Positions 16,727 to 25,863 of a DNA stretch of 64,000 nucleotides are shown piece after piece. The notes under the pieces were generated by a model. It made no database searches. It was not told the DNA's origin and saw nothing but the letters and a program-made list of their open reading frames with translations. A program made the position numbers and the translations under genes. Positions within the stretch are counted from its first letter, which is position 1, and every line of letters starts with the position of its first letter. This DNA is from Bradyrhizobium sp. CER78 (GTDB taxonomy: Bacteria; Pseudomonadota; Alphaproteobacteria; Rhizobiales; Xanthobacteraceae). Location of the stretch: contig NZ_JARVWP010000007.1 of assembly GCF_029846235.1 (NCBI RefSeq), positions 339,771 through 403,770 on the forward strand, given 5' to 3'.

Positions 16727-17815
16727 ATGCTCGTCATGCGCCCGCAAGACATCCTGATGCCCGTCCCGGCCGGGCTTTGCTGCAAGCCCGGCGGCTTCCA
16801 CATCGATCCTGTCAGGCCGGTCGAGCGGGCCCTGATCACGCATGGCCATTCCGACCATGCGCGGGCGGGCCATGGCGCTGTTCTCGCGACCCAGGAAACG
16901 CTCGACATGATGCGGCTGCGCTATGGCGAGAATTTCGCCGGCGCGACGCAAGCCGTGGCCTATGGCGATGAGATCAGGCTCGGCGACGTCACGGTGTCGT
17001 TTCATCCCGCAGGGCACGTGCTAGGCTCCGCCCAGATCTCCGTCACCTGCAAGAACACCCGCATCGTCGCCTCCGGCGACTACAAGGATGCGCGCGATCC
17101 GACCTGTGCGCCGTTCGAGCTGGTGCCCTGCGACGTCTTCATCACGGAGGCGACGTTTGGACTGCCGGTGTTCCGCCATGGCGACGCCGCCGGTGAGGTG
17201 AACAAGCTGCTGGCGTCCGCAAAACTGTTTCCGGAGCGCGCGCACCTGGTCGGTGCGTACTCGCTCGGCAAGGCACAGCGCGTGATCGCGTTGCTGCGCG
17301 AGGCCGGCTACTACGCGCCGATCTATCTGCATGGCGCGATGGAGAAGATCACTTACTACTATCAAGAGCGCGGCATTCCGCTCGGCGAGCTCCGGCCGGT
17401 GCGCGGCATGAAGAAGGCCGAGCTTGCCGGCACCATCACGCTGGCGCCGCCGAGCGCGACATCGGATGTCTGGACGCGGCGCTTCCCCGATCCGGTCACC
17501 GCCTTTGCCTCGGGCTGGATGCGCGTGCGCGCGCGGGCCCGGCAAGGCGGCGTCGAGCTGCCGCTGGTGATCTCGGACCATGCCGATTGGGACGGGCTGA
17601 CGGCGACGATCGCCGCCACCGGCGCGGGCGAAATCTGGGTCACCCACGGCCAGGAAGACGCGCTGGTGCATTGGTGCAAGAGCAAGGGCCTCGCCGCGCG
17701 GCCGCTCGATCTGGTCGGCTATGGCGACGAGGACGAAGGCGAGACTGCGGCGGTGACCGGCGAGGCCCAGCCCGCCGGCGAGGCACAGCCCGTCGGCGAG
17801 ACCAAGAAGCCATGA
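16727..17815 (+). CDS. Ligase-associated DNA damage response exonuclease (MBL / beta-CASP-like)
   Basis: 362 residues from ATG 16727 (ATG 16736 also possible; the longer frame from 16634 is not needed). Metallo-beta-lactamase motif THGHSDH at residues 38-44, further metal residues in PAGHVLGSAQ and SGDYKD, and a C-terminal DHADWDGL and WVTHGQ as in beta-CASP/Artemis-type nucleases. This is TIGR04122. The C-terminus carries a repetitive EAQPxGE tail. The stop overlaps the ligase start by four bases (ATGA), so the two are translationally coupled and probably trim and seal ends together. Confidence 0.92.
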   Translation: MLVMRPQDILMPVPAGLCCKPGGFHIDPVRPVERALITHGHSDHARAGHGAVLATQETLDMMRLRYGENFAGATQAVAYGDEIRLGDVTVSFHPAGHVLGSAQISVTCKNTRIVASGDYKDARDPTCAPFELVPCDVFITEATFGLPVFRHGDAAGEVNKLLASAKLFPERAHLVGAYSLGKAQRVIALLREAGYYAPIYLHGAMEKITYYYQERGIPLGELRPVRGMKKAELAGTITLAPPSATSDVWTRRFPDPVTAFASGWMRVRARARQGGVELPLVISDHADWDGLTATIAATGAGEIWVTHGQEDALVHWCKSKGLAARPLDLVGYGDEDEGETAAVTGEAQPAGEAQPVGETKKP

Positions 17816-19668
17816 ACCGCTTCGCCGAGCTGCTCGACCGCCTCGCCTACGAGCCCGGCCGCAACAACAAGATCAGGCTGCTGGTCGGCTATTTCCGCGA
17901 GACCGAGGACCCCGACCGCGGCTACGCGCTGGCGGCGCTGACCGGCGCGCTGTCGTTCAAGCACGCCAAACCGGGCTTGATCCGCGATCTGATCACCGAA
18001 CGCACCGACCCGGTGCTGTTCGGCTACTCGTATGACTACGTCGGCGATCTCTCGGAAACCGTTGCGCTGATGTGGCCGAAGGCTGGAGCAAATTACACCG
18101 AGCCTTTGCTGGGCCACCCCTCTCCCCAACCCTCCCCCGCAAGGGGGGAGGGAGCCCAACCGTCGTGCTCACCTCACAGCGATGTTGAGGTGACTGACGT
18201 GGGTGAGGGACGCACCTGTGGACGGGTTCCCTCCCCCCTTGCGGGGGAGCGTGAGGGAGAGGGGTACCGCGGGCAAGACAGCAGTGAGATTCCGCGCACG
18301 CACAACAACCCACCTCCGCCAACCCTGACCGACGTCGTCACCACGCTGCGCACGCTCGGCAAGGCCGAGTTGCCGGCGCAGCTGGCGCGCTGGCTGGACG
18401 AGCTCGACGAAACCGGCCGCTGGGCGCTCTTGAAGCTCGTCACCGGCGCGATGCGGATCGGGATCTCGGCGCGGCTGGCGAAGACGGCGGCCGCCGCGCT
18501 CGGTGACAAGGATGCGCACGAGATCGAGCTGATGTGGCCCGGGCTGTCACCGCCCTATCTCGACCTGTTCGCCTGGCTCGAAGGCCGCGGCGACAAGCCT
18601 GTTAACAGCGATCCGACGCCGTTCCGCCCGGTGATGCTGGCGCATGCGATCGAGAACGCAGATTTCGCCAATCTCGACGCCGCCGACTTCAGCGCGGAAT
18701 GGAAATGGGACGGCATCCGCGTGCAGGCAGTCGCCGGCCGCGACGCGCGCGGCCACATCCAGGCGCGGCTTTATTCGCGCACCGGTGAGGATATCACCGG
18801 CAGCTTCCCCGACCTCGTGCCGTCACTGCACCTGCCCGGCGCGATCGACGGCGAATTGCTTGTGCTGCGCGACGGACGCGTGCAGACCTTCAACGTCTTG
18901 CAGCAGCGACTCAACCGCAAAGTCGTCTCTCCGAAGCTGATCAAGAAATTCCCAATTCATCTGCGCGCCTACGACCTGCTCGGTGACGACGAGAACGATC
19001 TGCGCGAGCTGCCGTTCACCGAACGGCGTGCGCATCTCGAAGCCTTCGTCGCCAAGCTCGGCGATCCACGCATCGACCTGTCGCCGACGGTCCCGTTCGC
19101 CAGTTGGGAAGAACTCGCTGCCGCGCGCGCCGATCCCAAGAGCGCAGGCGCGGGCGACGATGCCGACGCGGTCGAAGGCGTGATGCTGAAGCGGCGCGAC
19201 GCGCCCTATCTGCCCGGGCGGCCGAAGGGCCCATGGTGGAAATGGAAACGCGATCCGCACATCATCGACGCCGTGCTGATGTACGCGCAGCGCGGCCACG
19301 GCAAGCGCTCGTCCTATTACTCCGATTACACGTTCGGGGTCTGGACCCGTGGCGAGGCCGGCGACGAGCTGGTGCCGGTCGGCAAGGCCTATTTCGGTTT
19401 CACCGACGAGGAGCTGTTGCAGATCGACCGCTTCGTCCGCCGCAACACCACCGAGAAGTTCGGCCCGGTGCGGCATGTCGTGCACGAGCCGGATCAAGGG
19501 CTGGTGCTGGAAGTCGCGTTCGAGGGCTTGCAGCGCTCGCCGCGGCACAAATCCGGCGTCGCAATGCGCTTTCCCCGCATCAGCCGGCTGCGCTGGGACA
19601 AACCGCCGCGCGAAGCCGACCGGCTGGAGACACTTGAACGGATGTTAATCTCCATGACAGGAAGTTAA
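17812..19668 (+). CDS. ATP-dependent DNA ligase of the cisplatin damage response type, with repeat-derived insert
   Basis: 618 residues. N-terminal DNA-binding domain (FAELLDRLAYEPGRNNK, ALAALTGALSFKHAK), adenylation domain with the catalytic lysine in AEWKWDGIR (K298), RLYSRTGED, DGELLV and EGVMLKRRD, and a C-terminal OB domain (PWWKWKRDP, VGKAYFGFTDEEL). This is the TIGR04120 type. Residues about 100-168 contain PSPQPSPARGEGA and SPLAGEREGEG, an in-frame family A repeat placed inside the N-terminal domain. The family is normally shorter by roughly this amount. Last gene of the repair module, coupled to the exonuclease. Confidence 0.93.
   Translation: MNRFAELLDRLAYEPGRNNKIRLLVGYFRETEDPDRGYALAALTGALSFKHAKPGLIRDLITERTDPVLFGYSYDYVGDLSETVALMWPKAGANYTEPLLGHPSPQPSPARGEGAQPSCSPHSDVEVTDVGEGRTCGRVPSPLAGEREGEGYRGQDSSEIPRTHNNPPPPTLTDVVTTLRTLGKAELPAQLARWLDELDETGRWALLKLVTGAMRIGISARLAKTAAAALGDKDAHEIELMWPGLSPPYLDLFAWLEGRGDKPVNSDPTPFRPVMLAHAIENADFANLDAADFSAEWKWDGIRVQAVAGRDARGHIQARLYSRTGEDITGSFPDLVPSLHLPGAIDGELLVLRDGRVQTFNVLQQRLNRKVVSPKLIKKFPIHLRAYDLLGDDENDLRELPFTERRAHLEAFVAKLGDPRIDLSPTVPFASWEELAAARADPKSAGAGDDADAVEGVMLKRRDAPYLPGRPKGPWWKWKRDPHIIDAVLMYAQRGHGKRSSYYSDYTFGVWTRGEAGDELVPVGKAYFGFTDEELLQIDRFVRRNTTEKFGPVRHVVHEPDQGLVLEVAFEGLQRSPRHKSGVAMRFPRISRLRWDKPPREADRLETLERMLISMTGS
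18115..18266. repeat. Family A palindromic repeat inside the DNA ligase gene
   Basis: Inverted ends: CCCCTCTCCCCAACCCTCCC on the left pairs with GGGAGCGTGAGGGAGAGGGG on the right, with inner CCCGCAAGGGGGGAGGG and CCCTCCCCCCTTGCGGG arms. The unit is in frame and adds about 50 residues to the N-terminal domain of the ligase. Confidence 0.85.
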
Positions 19669-19767
19669 ACCCGCAAGCCGCATGGCAGCCATTGATCGCG
19701 CCCCGCGGGTTTCCCATGTGCACCGCCGTGACCTATAATGCGCGGGCGATTCCGCCAGGAGACAACG

Positions 19768-20076
19768 ATGCCGAACGACGTCAGGGACTTGCCGGCCGGC
19801 GGCCAGAGCGACGGCCTGTACCGCTTTCTCGGCGGCTCGCCACTCTCGGTGGCGTTCCGGCTGATCCTGCTCTCGATCCTGGTCGGCGTCGTGCTCGCCG
19901 CGATCGGCCTCGACCCGTGGAACATTCTGTACAGCATCCGCCGGCTGTTCCAGAGCCTCTGGGATTTCGGCTTCGACGCGATCAACTGGGCCTGGCGCTA
20001 CTTCCTGCTCGGCGCCGTGATCGTGATCCCGATCTGGCTGCTGTCGCGGCTGTTCGGCGCGCCGCGCGGCCGCTGA
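19768..20076 (+). CDS. Small two-helix membrane protein, DUF6460-like
   Basis: 102 residues from ATG 19768, chosen because AGGAGA lies eight bases upstream. Two membrane segments: LILLSILVGVVLAAIGL near residue 40 and YFLLGAVIVIPIWLLSRLF near residue 80. The opening RFLGGSPLSVAFRL and the LDPWNI turn recall DUF6460 proteins of Rhizobiales; I am only fairly sure of that name. Its function is unknown. It precedes the MBL-fold gene by 22 bases and may share its transcript. Confidence 0.75.
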   Translation: MPNDVRDLPAGGQSDGLYRFLGGSPLSVAFRLILLSILVGVVLAAIGLDPWNILYSIRRLFQSLWDFGFDAINWAWRYFLLGAVIVIPIWLLSRLFGAPRGR

Positions 20077-20098
20077 TCCCAGGGAGAGCCCGCAGCCG

Positions 20099-20833
20099 AT
20101 GCAATTGCAATTTGTCGGCTGCGGCGATGCATTCGGCTCCGGCGGCCGCTTCAACACCTGTTTCCATGTCAGCGGTATCAGCGTCAATTTCCTGATCGAT
20201 TGCGGCGCGTCGTCGCTTCCGGCGCTGAAGCGGCTCGAGATCGATCGCGACGCAATCGACCTGATCCTGATCACGCATTTCCACGGCGACCATTTCGCCG
20301 GCCTGCCGTTCTTCCTGCTCGACGCGCAGTTCTCGCGCCGCACCCGCCCGCTGGTGATCGCAGGGCCCGAAGGCATCGAAACGAAACTGCCTGAGGTGAT
20401 GGAGGTGATGTTCGAGCATTCCTCCAGGACCAAACAGCGCTTCGATCTGTCCGTCGTCACGCTCACGCCGCAGGAGCGGCGCAGCTTCGGTGAGGTGACC
20501 GTGACGCCCTATCCGGTGGTGCATGGAGAATCCGGTGGGCCGTTTCTCGCCTATCGCGTCGAGGCGGAAGGCCGCACCGTCTGCTACAGCGCCGACACGG
20601 AGTGGACCGACACGCTGATCCCGGCGGCGCAAAACGCCGACCTCTTCATTGCTGAAGCCTATACCTACGACAAGGTGGTCAAGAACCATCTCAGCCTGAA
20701 AGCGCTGGAAGCGCATCTGCCCGCCATCAACGCAGGCCGAGTAGTGCTCACTCATATGAGCGACGACATGCTCGGCCGCATCGACGACCTGCCCTACACG
20801 ACGGCGAGCGACGGCATGGTCGTGGTATTCTGA
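20099..20833 (+). CDS. MBL-fold hydrolase, RNase Z-like
   Basis: 244 residues. Begins MQLQFVGCGDAFGSGGRFNT, the strand-glycine opening of RNase Z/ElaC relatives, then the full metal motif ITHFHGDHFAG near residue 60, PYPVVHGE, YSADTEW and THMSDDML. All expected metal ligands are present, so it is probably active. RNase Z relatives process tRNA 3' ends, but the exosite arm of true RNase Z is not obvious, so a ribonuclease-like or small-molecule hydrolase role is left open. Confidence 0.85.
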   Translation: MQLQFVGCGDAFGSGGRFNTCFHVSGISVNFLIDCGASSLPALKRLEIDRDAIDLILITHFHGDHFAGLPFFLLDAQFSRRTRPLVIAGPEGIETKLPEVMEVMFEHSSRTKQRFDLSVVTLTPQERRSFGEVTVTPYPVVHGESGGPFLAYRVEAEGRTVCYSADTEWTDTLIPAAQNADLFIAEAYTYDKVVKNHLSLKALEAHLPAINAGRVVLTHMSDDMLGRIDDLPYTTASDGMVVVF

Positions 20834-20953
20834 CGATGCAATGGCTTTGTCGGCTGCCCAGCCCCCTCGCCGCCGCATTGCTCTGAGCACAATTCCAGCA
20901 TGGCCGCGCGACGGATGACGCGATAGAAGCGTATATTCCTTGCAACTGTAGCC

Positions 20954-22288
20954 ATGCACGCACCCATCCACCCGAAGATCACCTCCCGCCAGGTGTTCGC
21001 CATCGCCGGCCCGGCGATGGTCGCGAACCTGACCACGCCGCTGATCGGCATCGTCTCGACCACCGCGATCGGCCGCCTCGACGACGCCGCACTGCTCGGC
21101 GGGGTGGCGATGGCCTCGGTGATCTTCGACTGCCTGTTCTGGCTGTTCGCCTTTCTGCGCATGAGCACGCTGGCCTTCACCGCGCAGGCGCAGGGCGCCG
21201 GCGAGCCGCAGGAATATGCCGCGATCCTGGTGCGCGGCTTCATCGTCGCCGGCCTGATCGGCGCCGCGCTGATCGCGCTGCAGGTGCCGCTGGCCGCTAT
21301 CACCTTTCAGCTGATGGGCGGCAGCGAGGGCGTCACGCGCGCGGCGAAAACCTATTTCATGATCCGGATCTGGTCGGCGCCGCTGGCGCTCGCCAATTAC
21401 GTCATCCTGGGCTGGCTCGTCGGCCAGGCGCGCGCCAATCTGGCGCTGGCGCTGCAGATCGTGATCAACATCATCAACATGATCGCAACCGTGCTGCTGG
21501 TACAGAGCTATGGCGCCGGCATCGCCGGTGCCGCGATCGCCGCCGTGCTGGCCGAGATCGCCGGCTTCGTTGTCGGCATCGTGGTGGCGTGGCGGATCGC
21601 GCAAGGCGGCTTCGCGGTTCCCGCGGCGACGCTGTTCGACCGCGCCAAGCTGACGCGCATGCTGGCCGTCAACCGCGACATCATGGTGCGCACCGCGGCG
21701 CTGATCGTGGTGTTCCTGTTCTTCACCGCGAAGGGCGCGCGCGAGGGCGACGTGACGCTGGCGGCGAATTCGGTGCTGAACAATTTCCTGCTGGTGAGCG
21801 CCTTCTTCCTCGACGGCCTCGCCAACGCCGCGCAGCAGCTGTGCGGCCGCGCCTACGGCGCGCGCGACGGACGCGGCTTCGCCGATTCGACCCGGCTGGT
21901 GCTGCTGTGGGGCACAGGCTTTGCGCTTGTGGTCTCGGTGCTGTTCGCGCTGTTCGGACCGGCGCTGATCAATGTGATGACGACCAGCGACGACGTGCGC
22001 CGCTACGCGCGCGACTTCCTGCTGTTCGTGATCCTGGCGCCTCTGCCCGGCGTGTTCGCGTTCGGCTTCGACGGCATCTATGTCGGTGCGACCTGGGCGC
22101 GCGAGATGCGCAATCTGATGCTGGCTTCGCTGGCGATCTTCCTCGCCACCTGGTGGGTGCTGAGCGGATACGGCAACACCGGCCTATGGATCGCGCTGCT
22201 CGGCTTCTACGTCGCGCGCGGCGGCCTGCAAGGCCTGCGCTATCCGGCGATGCTGCGGAAGACGTTCAAGGCTCCTTCACTCAGCTAG
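20954..22288 (+). CDS. MATE family efflux transporter
   Basis: 444 residues, twelve membrane segments in two homologous bundles (start of bundle one: FAIAGPAMVANLTTPLIGIV; ends with YVARGGLQGLRYPAML). NorM/DinF-type multidrug/proton or sodium antiporter at the inner membrane. It is preceded by a 120-base gap with no gene, where I see no clear promoter. Downstream lies a family A repeat before the convergent pyrD. Confidence 0.88.
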   Translation: MHAPIHPKITSRQVFAIAGPAMVANLTTPLIGIVSTTAIGRLDDAALLGGVAMASVIFDCLFWLFAFLRMSTLAFTAQAQGAGEPQEYAAILVRGFIVAGLIGAALIALQVPLAAITFQLMGGSEGVTRAAKTYFMIRIWSAPLALANYVILGWLVGQARANLALALQIVINIINMIATVLLVQSYGAGIAGAAIAAVLAEIAGFVVGIVVAWRIAQGGFAVPAATLFDRAKLTRMLAVNRDIMVRTAALIVVFLFFTAKGAREGDVTLAANSVLNNFLLVSAFFLDGLANAAQQLCGRAYGARDGRGFADSTRLVLLWGTGFALVVSVLFALFGPALINVMTTSDDVRRYARDFLLFVILAPLPGVFAFGFDGIYVGATWAREMRNLMLASLAIFLATWWVLSGYGNTGLWIALLGFYVARGGLQGLRYPAMLRKTFKAPSLS

Positions 22289-22317
22289 CTGCGTAGCCCG
22301 GATGCAGCGTCCTCTTA

Positions 22318-22466
22318 CTCCCTCGCCCCGCTCTTGCGGGGAGAGGGTTGGGGTGAGGGGCTGTCTCCACGAAAATGGTGGGAAAAGAATACGCGGAAGC
22401 TCCCCCTCGCCCGGTTCGCATCTAACGATGCGATCCGACCTCTCCCCGCAAGCGGGGCGAGGTGAA
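22318..22466. repeat. Family A palindromic repeat between MATE gene and pyrD
   Basis: Nearly the same as 13969-14112: GGGGAGAGGGTTGGGGTGAGG, then CGACCTCTCCCCGC and GGGGCGAGGTGAAA. It lies between convergent genes and ends two bases before the pyrD stop. Confidence 0.85.
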
Positions 22467-22468
22467 AG

Positions 22469-23566
22469 CTACCTCACCGGCCAATCCTCGGCCGTGATGG
22501 TCGCGGCATCGGCGCCGACGATTTCCGACAGCGAGTCGCGCCCGGTGCGCAGCAAGGTCGAGGACAGGTCGCGCTTGATGTCGTCGACCAGGCCGATGCC
22601 CTTGTAGACCAGCGAGGAATAGAGCTGGATCAGGCTGGCGCCGGCGCGGATCTTGGTCAGCGCCGCGCCGCCGCTATCGATGCCGCCGACGCCGATCAGC
22701 GGAAACGCGCCTTCGACGCGGACATAGGTCTCGGCCACCATGCGCGTCGAGAGGCGGAACAGCGGACGGCCCGACAGGCCGCCCTGCTCCTTGGCGCGGT
22801 TCTCCTCGCGCAAGGTCGAGGGCCGCGCCAGCGTGGTGTTGGCGACGATCATGCCGTCGACGCGCCGCGAGCGGGCGACGTGCACGACGTCGTCGAGCTC
22901 GGCGAGGCTGAGGTCCGGCGCGATCTTCAGCAGCACCGGCGAATCGCCCGCGTTCTTGCGCACGCGCTCGCGGGTATCGATCACCCGTGCCAGCAGATCG
23001 TCGAGCGCCGCCGATTGCTGCAGATTGCGCAGGCCCGGCGTATTCGGCGAGGAGACGTTGACGGTGAAATAGCTCGCGACCGGCGCGAAGGTCTCGATCA
23101 GCTTCACATAGTCGGCCGTGCGGTCCTCTGAATCCTTGTTGGCCCCGACATTGACCCCGACGATGCCGCCACCGCCGGCGCGCGCGGCAAGCCGACGCAG
23201 CACCGCTTCCGCGCCGTCATTGTTGAAGCCCATGCGGTTGATCACGGCCTCGTCGCGCTCCAGGCGAAACAGCCGCGGCCGCGGATTGCCGGCCTGCGGC
23301 TTCGGCGTCACCGAGCCGATCTCGACAAAACCGAAGCCGAGCCGCAGCAGCGCGTCGGGCACCTCGGCGCTCTTGTCGAAGCCCGCCGCCATGCCGATCG
23401 GATTCGGAAAGTTCAGCCCAAAGGCGCGCACTGCGAGCTTGGGATCATCCGGCCGTTGCCGGATCGGCGGCAGCAGCTTCAGGCCCTGGATCGCCATGCG
23501 ATGGGCATCTTCGGGATCGAACCATCGCAGCAGCGGCAGCGAGAAGGCGTCGAAGGCACGGATCAC
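22469..23566 (-). CDS. pyrD: Dihydroorotate dehydrogenase, quinone-dependent (class 2)
   Basis: 365 residues from GTG 23566, which overlaps the stop of the DUF952 gene as GTGA. It oxidises dihydroorotate to orotate in pyrimidine synthesis and passes electrons to quinone at the inner membrane. The N-terminal amphipathic helix (FDPEDAHRMAIQGLKLLPP) marks class 2. Also visible are GFDKSAEVP, the catalytic serine loop NVSSPNTPGLRNLQ, LLKIAPDLS, NTTLARP and GVGGIDSG. The family length is usual. Confidence 0.95.
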   Translation of the reverse strand: MIRAFDAFSLPLLRWFDPEDAHRMAIQGLKLLPPIRQRPDDPKLAVRAFGLNFPNPIGMAAGFDKSAEVPDALLRLGFGFVEIGSVTPKPQAGNPRPRLFRLERDEAVINRMGFNNDGAEAVLRRLAARAGGGGIVGVNVGANKDSEDRTADYVKLIETFAPVASYFTVNVSSPNTPGLRNLQQSAALDDLLARVIDTRERVRKNAGDSPVLLKIAPDLSLAELDDVVHVARSRRVDGMIVANTTLARPSTLREENRAKEQGGLSGRPLFRLSTRMVAETYVRVEGAFPLIGVGGIDSGGAALTKIRAGASLIQLYSSLVYKGIGLVDDIKRDLSSTLLRTGRDSLSEIVGADAATITAEDWPVR

Positions 23567-23907
23567 GGCTTGAGCTCCGGAACGTCGTGGCCGCCGTCGG
23601 AGCGCGCGCGCAGGTCGAGGATCTCGGTGACCGCGCCGAGATCGAGTTCGCCGTAGAGATGCGGGAACAGTTCGTCATTGCGCGAGCGCTCCCAGCGCAA
23701 GGCGTCGCCGAGCGCAGCGGCATCGACCGCAACCAGGAACAGGCCGGTTTGCCCGTGGTAGTGCTTGCGCGCGGTCTCGGCCACCTGGGCAGCGGTAGAA
23801 AAATGAATGAAGCCGTCGCGAATGTCGTCCGCACTGCCCCGGTACACGCCCTGCCGCTCGGCCTCGCGCCAAGCCGAAGCGGGGGTGATTTTATAGATCA
23901 TGGGCAC
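23563..23907 (-). CDS. DUF952 family protein
   Basis: 114 residues from GTG 23907 (GAAGG eight bases upstream); ATG 23901 is an alternative. DUF952 features: MIYKITPASAWREAE opening, DGFIHFST, GLFLVAVDA, PHLYGELDL. The function of the family is not established; the fold is distantly related to glutathione-S-transferase-like or ADP-ribosyl-type small domains in some descriptions. It is translationally coupled to pyrD. Confidence 0.9.
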   Translation of the reverse strand: MPMIYKITPASAWREAERQGVYRGSADDIRDGFIHFSTAAQVAETARKHYHGQTGLFLVAVDAAALGDALRWERSRNDELFPHLYGELDLGAVTEILDLRARSDGGHDVPELKP

Positions 23908-24097
23908 GGCCCGGCCTTCCCTTTTGTCCTTGAGTCTCTTGAGGTTTTATCCGGATTTGAGGGGAAATGCCCCAGACGCCATGTGGCGAGCGAGGGACCG
24001 TATCGGCGGTAGCGGCGCAACTCAAGCGGTGCCAAGGCACATCCGGCGGCAGATTTGCGAAAATCGAAGTTTCAGGCAATAATTCCTACCATCCGGG

Positions 24098-24760
24098 ATG
24101 TCCTCGATGGCCAAACAGCCCAAAGCCGCGCGACCGCTGACCCACGCTCAGGTCTGGGCCGCGCTCGACCGGCTCGCCGAACGTGCCGGCCTGTCACCAT
24201 CCGGCCTTGCCAAGCAGTCCGGTCTCGATCCCACCACCTTCAACAAGTCCAAGCGCGTGACCGGCGACGGCCGCGAACGCTGGCCGTCGACCGAATCACT
24301 CTCCAAGGCGCTGGCCGCTAGCAATGCCAGCATGGAGACCTTCGTGCAGCTGCTCGGCGATGGTCCGCGTGGCGGCCAGTCGGTGCCGTTGCTCGGCTTC
24401 GCGCAGGCCGGCGCCGGCGGCTATTTCGACGACTCGGGCTTTCCCGCCGGCAAGGGCTGGGACGAAGTGGCGCTGCCGGCGACCATCGACGAGCATGCCT
24501 ATGCGCTGGAGATCGAGGGCGACTCGATGAAGCCGGCCTATCGCGAAGGTGACATCATCGTGGTGTCACCGGCCACCGCGATCCGCCGCGGCGACCGCGT
24601 CGTGGTGCGCACAACCGGCGGCGAGGTGATGGTGAAGGAACTGAAGCGGCGCACCGGCAAGGTGCTGGAGCTCGCCTCGCTCAATCCGGAGCATCCCGAC
24701 CGCATGCTCGATGCCGAGGAAGTCGCGTGGATCGCGCGCGTCGTGTGGGCGAGCCAGTAG
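24098..24760 (+). CDS. S24-family (LexA-like) repressor with XRE-type helix-turn-helix
   Basis: 220 residues from ATG 24098 (ATG 24107 possible). An N-terminal helix-turn-helix (LAERAGLSPSGLAKQSGLDP) is followed by an S24 peptidase domain with the Ser in EGDSMKPAYREGDIIVV (about residue 147) and the Lys in VMVKELKRR (about 183). LexA/CI-type regulators self-cleave at an Ala-Gly bond; a candidate is AQAGAGGYF near residue 105. It could be a non-SOS stress repressor, as the DNA-binding part is not LexA-type. The target is unknown. Confidence 0.88.
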   Translation: MSSMAKQPKAARPLTHAQVWAALDRLAERAGLSPSGLAKQSGLDPTTFNKSKRVTGDGRERWPSTESLSKALAASNASMETFVQLLGDGPRGGQSVPLLGFAQAGAGGYFDDSGFPAGKGWDEVALPATIDEHAYALEIEGDSMKPAYREGDIIVVSPATAIRRGDRVVVRTTGGEVMVKELKRRTGKVLELASLNPEHPDRMLDAEEVAWIARVVWASQ

Positions 24761-24783
24761 CTGGCCATCGCAAGCCGCCACCA

Positions 24784-24908
24784 TCGTCGTCCCGGCGTAG
24801 GCCGGGACCCATAACCACCGCACAGCATTGCTTATGCACGCTGGGGCCACAGCCTGCTCTAACAACTCAATCCTGTGGTTATGGGTCCCGGCTTTCGCCG
24901 GGACGACG
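24784..24908. repeat. Dispersed palindromic repeat, family B copy 2
   Basis: About 125 bases: GTCGTCCCGGCGTAGGCCGGGACC then CATAACCACCGCA, centre GCTGGGGCCACAGC, then TGTGGTTATGGGTCCCGGC and GGGACGAC. The same plan as copy 1 at 10213. Confidence 0.85.
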
Positions 24909-24938
24909 GCTGAGACTGCGGCACGTTCGCAACGCCCC

Positions 24939-25730
24939 TTACGTCGCGTAGTCCGGCTCCTTGCGGTCCAGCATCCGCTTCAGCGCATCGAAATGCCGCT
25001 GCGCCGGGCTCGGGCCGTTGTAGAGATGGTCGTCGCGGAAATCGCGCTTGGTCTTCTCCACCACATGCTGCGGCAATTGTTTCAGCGGCTGCTGGGTCCA
25101 CATCGCGTAGATCTGCACCTGCGCGGCGCGCTCGATGTAATAGAGCCGGTCATAGGCATCGGCGACGGTTTCGCCGACGGTCGAGATGCCGTGATTGGCC
25201 ATGAACAAAATGGTCTTGTTGCCGATCACCTTGGCGAGCCGCGCGCCTTCCTCGGGATCGAGCGCGGGGCCGGTGTAGAGATCGTCGTAGGCAATCGCCT
25301 CCGACAGCCCGACCTCGGTCTGGCCGATCTCCTTGATGCGCGGATCCTCGAGCCGCGTCAGCGCGCTCGCATACGGCATGTGAGTGTGGAACACGGCCTT
25401 GGCCTGCGGCAGCGCCTTGTGGATCGGCGCATGGATGCAATAGCAGGAGCGCTCGACCTCGCCCTCGCCGCGCTTCACCTCGGCATCGTCGATGCCGACC
25501 TCCATGAAGGACGACGCCGTCACCTCCGACCAGTGCATGCCGAACGGGATCTGGTAGTAGCGATCGGTACGGCCGGGAACCACGAAAGTGAGATGGTTGA
25601 AGATGCCTTCCGAAAAGCCGTGGATGTAGGCGAGCCGATGCGCCGCCGCGAGATCGACTCGCGCCTGCCATTCCTCGGCGCTCGTACTGTCCTGCAGCGA
25701 TGTCGGCGAAACCCTGAACTGCATGCGCAT
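24939..25730 (-). CDS. Class II aldolase/adducin family protein
   Basis: 263 residues from ATG 25730 (ATG 25724 possible). Family motifs: AAAHRLAYIHGFSEGIFNHLTF (substrate loop), PFGMHWSEVTASSFMEVGID, the metal pair in FHTHMPYASAL (HTH, about residue 115) and ANHGISTVGETVADAY. Family members are zinc-dependent aldolases or epimerases (fuculose-phosphate type), but the subgroup with GMHWSEV is often of unknown substrate. It is flanked on both sides by family B repeats. Confidence 0.88.
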   Translation of the reverse strand: MRMQFRVSPTSLQDSTSAEEWQARVDLAAAHRLAYIHGFSEGIFNHLTFVVPGRTDRYYQIPFGMHWSEVTASSFMEVGIDDAEVKRGEGEVERSCYCIHAPIHKALPQAKAVFHTHMPYASALTRLEDPRIKEIGQTEVGLSEAIAYDDLYTGPALDPEEGARLAKVIGNKTILFMANHGISTVGETVADAYDRLYYIERAAQVQIYAMWTQQPLKQLPQHVVEKTKRDFRDDHLYNGPSPAQRHFDALKRMLDRKEPDYAT

Positions 25731-25863
25731 GCTCCCATCTGTGCCGGCCGCTCGACGGGGGCCGTGCTGATTTTATGGAGCGAGTGTAGCGCAGTCCGCC
25801 GCTCACCTCCGGTGAAATTGCCGGGGATCAGCCATCTGGTTTTTGCGGCCTAGCGCCGCAGCC

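Noticed and set aside
13482..18266. Regular GC-rich repeats that might suggest a CRISPR array
   Set aside because: Units are long palindromes scattered kilobases apart, two lie in coding frames, and there are no uniform spacers or cas genes.
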